DNA of 64,000 nucleotides from Pyricularia pennisetigena (taxonomy: Eukaryota; Ascomycota; Sordariomycetes; Magnaporthales; Pyriculariaceae): contig NC_043742.1 in NCBI RefSeq assembly GCF_004337985.1, positions 1,288,176-1,352,175 on the forward strand, given 5' to 3'. Each line of letters starts with the position of its first letter. The first letter of the stretch is position 1. This document shows positions 38,436 through 47,381 of this stretch, in pieces. Below the pieces are notes generated by a model, which saw only the letters and a program-made list of their open reading frames with translations, ran no database searches and was not told the origin of the DNA. The position numbers were made by a program, and so were the translations under genes.

Positions 38436-39075
38436 TCGGTTTGGGTTTTTTTATTTTGCTTTTTTTTGGGGTTTGGTGCTATGAAATTGGGGGTTTTATA
38501 TATGTAATATTATAATAATTATCACTATTGGGATCCGGTTTAATGGATTTATTATTCGTGGTTAATGGGGTATTATAATAACGGTTATTACCAGGATTTT
38601 TTTTGCTGGATTTATAATTGGCGGTGGATGGAGGATATAATTTATTTGGGCAAAAAAAATGGATAGGAAACGGGTTATTTATACGGAGGATTTTGGAGGA
38701 AATTATACCTCGCATTTTATTTTAAACCAAATTTACGATTGGTATTTGTTTGTTTATATTTATTGGTTTTGCGGACGCTGTTTTACCTCCGTTATTCGCG
38801 GGTAAGGTCACCGTTATTCGTCCATTTAACTCTTTTTTATAATGGAACGATCCTCGCTTTTACCCGCTTTGGTTTGCGTAATTTGCCTTTTATTATTTTA
38901 AATTTTATACGCTTTTTTTGTCGGATTTTTCGTATATTCCGTCCAGCAAATTTCCTTCGGTATTAATTATATTATTAATATTTAAACCGTTTATCCGGTT
39001 GTATCCCTCCTTTGGATTTGCCTTTATTTTTTTAATATCCGCCTAAAATAGCACGCTATTAGGGCGTACGATTTT
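38436..39075. other. Convergent spacer between SNF2 and DUF6589 genes
   Basis: Contains a 78-codon Pro/Asn-rich minus-strand frame (38715-38479) in the same frame as the DUF6589 gene; it could be a low-complexity C-terminal extension of that protein. A hydrophobic plus-strand frame at 38739-38966 is probably a shadow. Confidence 0.4.
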
Positions 39076-40676
39076 TTAATTAAATGCCTCCAATTTATCG
39101 CCCATTAGCTTTTTTAAACCCAAGTATAATAAATTAGGGCCGTCGAAATCGAAATTGGGTAATATTTCGGCCTTTTCGCTTCCCCAATTATTTTGGAATA
39201 ACAAATACGTATAATGGATTATATCCTGGTTGGTTAATATTATATGGTATTTGTTATTAATGCGTGTACGGGCGATATTTTCCAATATTTTGCGCACCGT
39301 AATTGCGATTGGCCTTATCGCTGTACAATTTAGGAATATTTTTCGCAAATCGTGCGTGGAATTGCGGTTATTTTTAATATTTATAACGAAACCCTTATTA
39401 ATATATTTAATTGTTAGGTTTACCGGTTTAAATCCATTCCCGGCCGTGGTACATTTTACGAACGTTAATTTTAAAATTTCGGTGCGCAGCGGTTAATTTA
39501 TAACTTTTGGTCGTAATAACCAGGTTAAATATAATATTTTAAAATTATAGTTTTTTGCTTTGTAACCGTAAAAAAATAGGACCAATTGCGGTATTATAAT
39601 TTCCAATACGCCGTAATTTCCTTGGTGGAACGCGTTTATTATTATCCATAAAAGGTTAATTATTTGCAAATAGCGGCGTTGCGTGCGGAAAGCGATATTA
39701 ATTTTGGGTTTTATATCCCATAATCCAATACCTATTAAACCGTTAATATAACCAGCGAATATATTATCGTAAATACGGTTTACCACGGAAATATATATAT
39801 TATATAGTATATCGGTAAAAACCTTTTCCAGGGCGTTTTTAAAAATTTAATCCCTGTCCAATAATCCGTTTTGGATTAAAATAATAATTATAATGCATAA
39901 AATACGGGACCGGAATACATTTTGTAAAAGCCGTAAAACGTGGTAAAACTCCTTTTTATTTTTTTGAAATTGGTTATATTTCTTTAACCCTATTATATTT
40001 ATGGATATAATAGGGGCGTAATATTGTTATAATTGGTTAATAAAATTAAATTCGATATAAAAAAACGTTGGTACGGGTAATATCCATTATTTTTTGTTAA
40101 AAGGTTGAAATAATTCGATATAAGTTCCTTAAATGGTACGGATATATAACGTTATTTTTTAATCCCCATAAATAAGAAATAGGACGGAAAAATAATCGAA
40201 ATGGTCGGGTAATAAGTTTAAAAAACGTTTAAAAAGGATTTCGTGGATTTGGATAATTCCTGCGTATTCCCCTTCGTTTTCGGTAATGGCGGGGGTTTGG
40301 ATAAGGTAAGAGGTTAATATAGCTCGTGCGAGGGTAGGGTATTGTGGGATTATTCCAGGCGTATATGGGCGGTTGGGGAATAAAAAGCCACAAATTTGGT
40401 GCATTATATAATATTTGGCGTTTTCGTAATAGGTGTCCGGATATTGTAAAAAGGCGGGCGTTTGCAACCATTTTTGGCGGAAAAGTACGGTGGCGTACCA
40501 CTGGGATTACGTATATCGTTTAAATTTTGGCGTTAATATAAGGAAATACGATGTTAAGTTTTGCATTCGGTTACGTTTTCCATATCCAAGGTCCTGTACC
40601 TTGTCCAGAAAGTTGAAATTATTATATACGAAGGATAATATTGGGTTACGAGCGATCCTTTTTAAATTTATCTATA

Positions 40677-40719
<43 letters not shown>

Positions 40720-41795
40720 ATTATTATTGCTATTCGCGGTAAAAGCTAAATATAAATATGGATATTGTTAATAACGTATTCGGGCAACGGCGATAAGTTG
40801 TTGGGTTTACCGTTTAGTAATTTTATAAAATAAGCATATTTTAAACCCGGATAATATGTTTACAATACGTCGTGGAATTCCATTATTTATAAAATATAAT
40901 GCGAATACGCGTAGCAAATAATTGCTTTTTTGGGGGGAATATCCGTGGGTTAAAATCGCTAATATTAATATAACGCGTTAATCCTTTAACGTTGGGGGGT
41001 TTGTGGTTTTTAAAAAAATATTTGGTTCCAGGTATACCACGTTCGAAATTTGTAACGATAAATAAAACGGGCGGTGGCCCCGGGAATGCAATAATAGTAA
41101 AAATATAAATTTATATAATATTGGCGTTTTAAACGGGATTTCCTGGGTGGACGTGTCGAATACTTGTTTAAATTAATTTATATCGTTCACGTTTTTGGCG
41201 GAACAATCTTTTATTCCCGAAAATTGGAAATTTGTGGGTTCGAACCGGTTAAAAAAACGTAAATATTATATTAATTGCTGCAATTCCCTACGTAACAAAT
41301 CGGTTTCGATGGGCGCAGGAAATTTATTATTAAAACGGTATTCGACCCCATTAACGCGTAAACGTTTTCGGATTTAAGGGTTTCGTAATATTTTTTTAAA
41401 AAAAAATATTCGCGATAGGGTAAATCGGGTAATTTCGTAAAAATTTACCGCTATTACCCAAACGTGGATAAATTGCGTAAAATTGGTGCGTCGGTAACGG
41501 TTACGCCAAAATTTGGTAATATCGCGAATAAATTTGGTTTCGGGGTTTATTTCCGTTTCGGATTCGGATTTTTTCGGTAATTGCTTTTAATCGATTAAAA
41601 AAGGCCTAAATTCCTATTTATTTTCGAATATACGATTGGGCGATAATAATTAGGATAACGATAAAAACGAAAATAATTGCGATATCGATAAAAATAATGG
41701 GGTTAGGTCGGACGTAAAATATTGGGTTGCAAATTGCGCGGATGGGAATATTTTTTCGGGTATATTTATTAATATTATTGGAAATATGTTTTCCA
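39076..41795 (-). pseudogene. DUF6589 protein, candidate transposase of the TAGTCTCAG family, RIP-mutated
   Basis: From an ATG near 41795, minus-strand frames cover about 900 codons. The main frame is coherent from about 41160 to 39076. Landmarks: IKDCSAKNVND, FDTSTQEIPFKTPILYKF, HSRGHRPFYLSLQISNVVYL, YNNFNFLDKVQDLGYGKRNR, NEGEYAGIIQIHEILFKRF, VLFLIYGDQKITLYIRTI, KEFYHVLRLLQNVFRSRIL, VNRIYDNIFAGYINGLIGIG, WDIKPKINIAFRTQRRYLQ, STHDLRKIFLNCTAIRP and FDGPNLLYLGLKKLMG. The 'YDNxNFxxKVxDQ', 'EGxxxGxxxVHExxF' and 'FLVYGDQxT' signatures match fungal DUF6589 proteins, whose biochemical role is not established to my knowledge. Invariant-looking acidic residues (YGD, NEGEY) would suit an RNase H-like nuclease, but that is inference. 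Stops fall at Gln codons; a frame change near the N-terminus may be an intron. Confidence 0.82.
40681..40712. repeat. (TA)n microsatellite inside the DUF6589 gene
   Basis: About 15 consecutive TA units. It lies within the DUF6589 coding region between the N-terminal part and the YNNFNFLDKV block, so it is either in an intron or a late expansion in dead sequence. Confidence 0.9.
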
Positions 41796-41982
41796 TTATT
41801 GGATTCGGGTTTTATTTGGTTTAATGGTATATTAAATAAAGGTTAATATACGTAAATATATGGTATAATGGTAAAAAAATTTTATTTTTTTGTATATCGG
41901 GGGGAATGGTGGTTGGTGATATCGTAGCATTGGGTGTTTTATTGGTGGTACCGCTATAAACGGCGAAATACGACAAATTGTC

Positions 41983-42098
41983 TTTAGATTAGAACGAACG
42001 CGATTTTTTCGGCCAATGTAATTGGTCGAAAAACCATGTGGTTAAAAGGTATATAGAGCGCTCGGTCCCCATTGCGAAGCAGGGGGGTCTAGTCTGAG
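41983..42098 (-). other. 116-bp predicted fold at element 3 right end
   Basis: Reverse complement of the folds at 25337-25452 and 47393-47508, with identical length. The inner strand of the outer stem is RIP-altered (TTTAGATTAG instead of CTCAGACTAG), while the outer strand (CTAGTCTGAG at 42089-42098) is intact. The CCTGC/TTCG/GCAGGG-type hairpin and the TTTTTCGGCCAAT/ATTGGTCGAAAAA hairpin are still recognisable. Confidence 0.75.
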
Positions 42099-42109
42099 CA
42101 CTGAGACTA

Positions 42110-44049
42110 ACACAAAGCTTAATCAACAGAATTCATAACAACCCGGACACGACAAGAAAAACTTTTTGTTCTAGGTGTTTCGAAAAAACAATAGCCAAAT
42201 GAACTCTTAGAAAAGGCTACGCTTGCAGGATATTCGTACTATACTTTAAGCTAAATTTGAATTTGGCATTTTAAGGTTGTAAATATAATATTTATCCCAA
42301 AAGTGGTCCTGCCCGAAGATGCACTTGCGAGGTCCTATTCTTGGCCACCAATTCAACTGGACAAGACTATAAATCTATGCTCAGACCCCTCCCAAAAATT
42401 ACCTTTCGAGCGTGACCAAAGCAGTGGTCTGTTCTTTAACCTTTTATTAAATTATTTTCGTTATTGCGGCCGAATACCCGCATCTGGCTTCCAAATCAAA
42501 TATTAACAAAACTTAGCTAAAATATGGTGAGATTATATGTTTTTACTATTAAATCAGTGCTGATAAAAATAAAGGCAAACGTTATCCAAAATTTGACGTT
42601 TAAACTCCGTGCTGCAATTTTATTAATATACGAAAACCATTAAAGCCAAATTTCAAATATCGAGCGAAACCCCGAACAAACTTCTAATTATCCGTCGAAC
42701 GAAACTTTTTAAGCGAACTTAGAAAGGTTATATAACCGGAATTTTATATAGGTGGTAAAATTAAAAAAAGAGTTTAAAAAAATGGAAACCGCGTTTAAAC
42801 AGACGGAAATCGCGTTTGCAAATGCTTTGGAAATATTGGAAAAGCAGAGTAAGACAGTAGAAATATACGAAATTAGAGGCCGTTTTGTGCGCCTTCCAGT
42901 TGAAGCAAATGCTTGGAAGTACTGCGAAAAATGCGCAAAGGGGTGGCTGAAGGCTCGCAAATAATCATCGGAAATACGAAGATGCTACAGTTTGGAGCAA
43001 ATCTATCTTCCGCTTTCAGCACACCCATTCAATCTCAAAAAATGTGGAAACGGTTTAAGGCTATTTAAATGTACGTGACAGGATGAAGGAAAGTCCAAAT
43101 TTGGCCCCATAACAAGCGATAAACATCCATTCTTGGCTCTAATGAACCATCTGCCCAAGTCCCTCCAAGTACCTGAAAATGCTCTATTTGGCTGCATAGC
43201 CAAAGATTCACTGCAACAGTGCGAATGGGTCAGCAGACTACTTATCCCGACTTACAGAGGAACGTTTCTTATCGACGTAGGCAGCCTTTGTCAGCAATGT
43301 GGGCACTGCATCCATGGCGGCATCACATATTATGCCCTTAAATGGATGCAGGCGGCGCTGAACTAAATAGGCGATGCAGAATTTGCAATGCATACGACGC
43401 GGTACAACGTTGTTCCGAAACGTTACCGCCCTTCCGCGGTTTCCAAACGCGCTCCACCTAATAGTACTACGGCCAGCAACCACGGCCATTCCAGCTGCGT
43501 GACTTATCGTCCCGATAACCTTCGCCTACCTAGGATGCATTCCTAATTTTGTTGACGATCGTACTTCGATTCTTGGAAAAGGGCATCCAAACAGACCTTA
43601 CAAGCGCAAATTCTCAGCCATGGCTTTGCCAAACATACGCGCTAGGCAGTCCTCGCTATGCGATTGGACCAACCGTTGCCTGCCTGCATAATCACAGCCT
43701 CACTAACCCTTTACTATAAGGTATTATTAATCTGGCGGAACATAATATCAGCGTTTACGTATATTACTTTATTTTGCTAATAAGGATATTGCGCAAATCC
43801 TGGGAATTTCGAGGATTTTTCTTTGTTTGAAACACTTTTTCCGTCATTGGAATAACAAACCCGATAAATAAAACGTAGACGACAATCGATTAACCCGATC
43901 CGACCTCCATAACACCGGAAACAAGCCCCTCGGTAGCCGATACGTTTCAAAACCCGTCATTTTTCCCCGACGGTACGTTAAGCTTTAATTGAAGGGCTCT
44001 CTCTACAACTTGGCCAATCCCTACGACGCCAGGAATTACGAGTTTAGCA
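42110..44049. other. Less mutated island upstream of NLR copy 2
   Basis: Normal-looking base composition compared with the flanks. A 70-codon plus-strand frame at 42752-42964 (LKKEFKKMETAFKQTEIAF) looks like a short coiled coil. Others at 42303-42506 and 43133-43366 are unrecognised, with antisense frames also open. I see no intact gene; these may be exons of decayed host genes. Confidence 0.4.
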
Positions 44050-44760
44050 GTGCTTTCCATTATACCGCTCTTACAAATAATACCACCATCCAAGCGGCAC
44101 CGCGAGGCAGATACGTTTGAAAAAAAGCCTAGAATTACACCGGAGGACTTCACAATTGGCTGGATTTGCGCTTTACCCATCGAGCTGGCAACCGCGGCTA
44201 AAATAATGGACGACAAATTTGCCGACCTACCCTCCCACCCGACCGACTCTAATATTTACTCCTTCGGCCGCATCGGAAACCATAACGTCGTGGCTGCTTA
44301 CCTGCCAGCCGGTCAAATGGGTACGAACTAAGCGCATCGCCAAACACTTAAGGGCCACGACGCTGGGGTTAAAGCAATGGCTTTTTTGCCGGACGGCCAG
44401 GTGATAGCGTCGGCGTCATAGGATAAAACGGTGCGGCTTTGGGACGCGGTAACGGGCGCGCATCGCCAAACACTCCCGTTAGGCCCCACCCGCACTCTCG
44501 CTTTCCACTCGTCATCCAGCACCTGCTTACCGATTTTGGAGCTATAAACCTGCGTACAAACTTTTTATCAAATGGAACCCCACCGCCACTCGATAAAATA
44601 AACTCACCTCTTTGCAATATTGGCTTAAATCCCGAAAAAACTTGGATTATGGTAGGGGATACAAAAATCTTTTGGCTCCCTATCGAATATAGACCAATTT
44701 CGTTTGCAGTTCGAGGTTCGACAATATTTATAGGATGTTTATCGGGTCGCGTAATTTAAA
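44050..44760 (+). pseudogene. NLR remnant: PNP_UDP domain joined in frame to WD40, NACHT missing
   Basis: 44050-44331 encodes the start of the PNP_UDP_1 (nucleoside phosphorylase-like) domain common at the N-terminus of fungal NLRs: ITPEDFTIGWICALPIELA, PTDSNIYSFGRIGNHNVVAA and YLPAGQMGTN. After a single TAA, the same frame continues at 44332 as AHRQTLKGHDAGVKAMAFLP, DGQVIASAS, DKTVRLWDAVTGAHRQTL, a complete WD40 unit, then the tail also seen in copy 1 (RTLAFHSSSSTCLPI). Most of the PNP domain and the whole NACHT ATPase are missing, so this is an internal deletion that preserved frame. The 17-mer GCGCATCGCCAAACACT occurs at 44332 and 44457, typical of near-identical WD40 repeats that can recombine. 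Non-functional. Confidence 0.82.
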
Positions 44761-45254
44761 TCGTAGCTACTATAAAATAATGTTAACAAAATTGTAAAAT
44801 TGGAATTGGGGGAATATTCTCTTTTTATTTAATATATTTTGACATAACGTGCCAGCGGAATTATTTGAAAACCTGGATTCTTTAATATTAACACTTGCTG
44901 TAAATTGAATTTCAAATATTACCACTTTTGGATTACTTTAATTGCCCGATTAACTAAGTTTGATTAAAGGTATAATTGCAAATTCACATTAGTCACAATC
45001 CAGTTGACGTATTAGCTATTGAAAATGGCCCATTAGCGCTCCCCATTGTCCCTGAAATCGCTTAACCAGCACGAACGAATATACGGTGTTTGGTATACTC
45101 GTTATTAATACTATATGGGCAAAAATCAAAATACGATGCATGTTGTCGAAAGGAGGATGATTATGCTCCAAATTATACTTAACAGTGGCCGGATTAAGCA
45201 CTGTATACCCATTCGTACCTTGTCAAGCGACTTTTAGGACAACGGGGCGCGTTA
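44761..45254. other. NLR downstream flank, copy 2, with empty site for element 1
   Basis: Aligns with 25.0-25.32 kb and then 27.184-27.23 kb. GGGCAAAAA at 45117-45125 corresponds to the 9-bp GGGCAAGAA that is duplicated around element 1. The flanks ATACTATATG on one side and a TGTCGAAAGGAGGATGATT-like stretch on the other match on both sides. Confidence 0.85.
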
Positions 45255-45575
45255 GTGGGTGCGTTTTACATGGTAACTACGTTATACACTAAACATAAAC
45301 ATTCTTTTCGCCTCATCACTAATTATCCAGCACATTATAGCATGATGGATATTTTACGAAAATGCCGTCCCAAAATGCTGGAAATAGCCCAGCTGCTGGT
45401 ACCTATTAAATATAACCAGAATCTGCCAAGCCAAACGAGTTACGGTTCCATATTACCATTACTTAAAATGCTAATTACAGAATTTGGTAAAGCCCATTTC
45501 GCCTTCTACTGTAGCCCTAGGTTAGCAGATTGCGGGGTATATTCGCAGCGCAAAATCAAACGAACGGTTGGTTAA
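45255..45575 (+). CDS. Unrecognised 106-codon ORF
   Basis: Open frame with normal base composition: TLYTKHKHSFRLITNYPAHY, MMDILRKCRPKMLEIAQLLV, SYGSILPLLKMLITEFGKAH, then a Cys-containing tail. The stretch around ILPLLKMLITEFGKAHFAFY recurs in diverged form at 51.24-51.31 kb (IPLLLKMLTTKFGEAHFAFY), so it belongs to a repeated or duplicated sequence. No family recognised; it may be an exon fragment. Confidence 0.35.
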   Translation: MGAFYMVTTLYTKHKHSFRLITNYPAHYSMMDILRKCRPKMLEIAQLLVPIKYNQNLPSQTSYGSILPLLKMLITEFGKAHFAFYCSPRLADCGVYSQRKIKRTVG

Positions 45576-46370
45576 ACAGGGTTTTAATACCCAATATATT
45601 CCTAACTCGAATGCTGCTGGTAATTCTTAGGTTATTGCAGCCTGCGCCTCTTTCTGGGTAGTGAAAACAGCCTTTGCTGGGGTTCGTATATACCTTCCCA
45701 ATATCTTCTCTGCCTATCGCTTATTACCTTTGTGAAAAGGGGACGTGGGGCTGAGAAATTAGGAAAGCTGCGGCGAAGGGTGGGATCGGGTAAAAAGAAT
45801 AACAAGGAGGCAAATACGCCCGCTCTCCTTAAAATAGGCTACCCCGATCCCTTAAAAAGCCCCGCATCGCCGAGGCGATATCGGACTAATTAGCCGGCAA
45901 CGTACGCATATTTCAAAAACCGAATAAGCGAAATGCGCCAACCCGACATCAGATGGTGGCAAAATACCAAAATTGGTACTATCGCTGGCCAGTTAGACAT
46001 TGCGAAACTCGGGACGATGCAAGCCCTTTAACTGGCTGGCTACTTGCAATGCTGTCTGTTTGCAAAAGCCCGTAAAAGAAATCTTGGACTATATATACAT
46101 TCACGTGTTTAACCATATTATAATATACTACAGGTATAGCTCGTAATATATCAAACGCTTTTGGGAAAGGCCCTATAAAATTCCAAACTATTGATTTTAA
46201 AACTTTTCAGCAATTTAACTAAATGGGCGCATAAATTCTAATTTTGGGTCAAGCAATCAATCAGTTTCACCTGCTCGCTTTCACTATATCCTTAACAATG
46301 TCATTTACTCCGGCAAACTACATTATTTAATTTCGAGCAGCTTGCGACCGCCTCCATACCTGCATCAATC
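45576..46370. other. Sequence without a recognisable gene
   Basis: Normal to moderately AT-rich. No open frame longer than 60 codons and no repeat noticed. Confidence 0.5.
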
Positions 46371-46733
46371 GTGGACGTAAAAAAACTGGCGTCTTATAAT
46401 TGGATTGAGTCCGCCAAACCTACGATTGCAGTCCCTGGTTCACCCTCCCTCTGGTCACCTCCAAAAGGACGCTGCAATGTTAAAAAGGACTCTGGCCTCG
46501 TCTACATCGCCCAGAACGCAGCCCGCAACCCAGACAGCCCTTTGGAGCCCCCGTTCCGCGCCCTGAACGTCGAAAACCCTTCCTTCGACCTCCGCACCGT
46601 GGATATCGTCACCGACAGAAACAACATCCGCAAACTCCTTTCATTTATCGAGGGTTATGTTAACAGCCGGGGAAACCGTGTCGATGCGTTCACCATCGAA
46701 GTCGAAATGGTCAAAAGCACGGCTATATCCTGA
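46371..46733 (+). pseudogene. Fragment of a common fungal hypothetical family (often labelled geranylgeranyl pyrophosphate synthetase)
   Basis: A 120-codon frame with normal base composition and no RIP. It reads KKLASYNWIESAKPTIAVPG, SPSLWSPPKGRCNVKKDSG, NAARNPDSPLEPPFRALNVE and DLRTVDIVTDRNNIRKLLSF. The pattern 'SYxWxExxxPTIxVPGxPxLW', 'DxNAARxPxxPLEPxxRAL' and 'xxxDIVxxxxxxxxLLxF' is that of a widespread filamentous-fungus family whose annotated synthase name is probably wrong. The domain normally continues for another 200 residues or more; here it ends after about 115 residues, so it is truncated. Confidence 0.6.
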
Positions 46734-47090
46734 TTCACCACAACCAGCACTATCAAAGAAAAAGTCTGTTAATTGAGGTGTGATGTAATCGTTATCGCAA
46801 GTCTGTGATAATATGGGAGGTACGGAAAAAGAGTTAATGGGCGCAAGCTCCAGGGCTGATGAAGCTGCTACCTGACAGAATTTGGACCTCAGTTCTCTGC
46901 CCCCACAAAGCTGGTTGCTGCTCTGGTAAAAAGCCGGCGTATGGTACTTTTTCCCTTGGTTATTACAAGCTTTGGTTGGCTATAATTGGTTTTAATTACA
47001 CACAAATTCGCCGTCGGAAAGAGCAGGTAAGGATATTAGCGACGCGGTGTTTATTGGGGTATTTATTAACGACGAAACTGGTTAATAAAG
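46734..47090. other. Sequence without a recognisable gene
   Basis: Contains an 81-codon plus-strand frame (46859-47104) with a Cys-rich start (VLCPHKAGCCSGKK). It is not recognised and overlaps the 3' end of the interrupted minus-strand gene. Confidence 0.4.
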
Positions 47091-47381
47091 TTAGCAGCGT
47101 ATAAATATTAAAATGTTTGCGTTTTTAAACGAACCATTTCCAGCAGCAAAATCGGAAAAGCAGTCGCCCCCGTTATTCTCGTTACCGTTTTAAGGCACAG
47201 TATACGGAAATTTAAACAAATATTTTTGCGGCGACGTTGGCGATGTTTTGCAGTGCAAAATAAAGGGTTCGGAAGTTTGGAAACAAAGGACGTCAAAATA
47301 ATGTTCTCGTTGGAAGGTTTTTAACGAAATCGCAAACTGGAGTTTTTCTGCAAATTGAGCTGAGATTTCTGGGGTGTTTTG

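Larger units (their letters stand above)
28281..42109 (-). mobile_element. 13.8 kb TIR DNA transposon carrying RecQ-like, SNF2 and DUF6589 genes (element 3)
   Basis: Starts TAGTCTCAGGG at 28281 and ends CTGAGACTA at 42109, with a perfect 9-bp target duplication ACACAAAGC at 28272-28280 and 42110-42118. Its ends match elements 1 and 2 for roughly 180-250 bp, in reverse orientation (the CTCAGTGCTC end is on the right). Content along the plus strand: RecQ-like helicase (29.05-31.18 kb), acidic repeat protein (32.5-33.5 kb), SNF2 helicase (33.8-38.4 kb), then the DUF6589 gene on the minus strand (41.8-39.1 kb). All genes carry RIP stops, so this copy is dead, but it appears full length and is the likely source type for elements 1 and 2. 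Spacers and introns carry a 20-bp palindrome family. Confidence 0.93.

Noticed and set aside
38479..38966. Separate small genes on both strands
   Set aside because: Hydrophobic or Asn/Pro-rich frames with no match; probably shadows or a low-complexity tail of the DUF6589 protein.
45016..45201. Minus-strand LEHNHPPFDN (and SFEHNHLPLDN at 27238), resembling the HNHPP of FAR1/Mutator-type DNA-binding domains
   Set aside because: Too short; no other Mutator motif nearby, and it lies in the NLR downstream flank. A fragment of an older element is possible but not supported.
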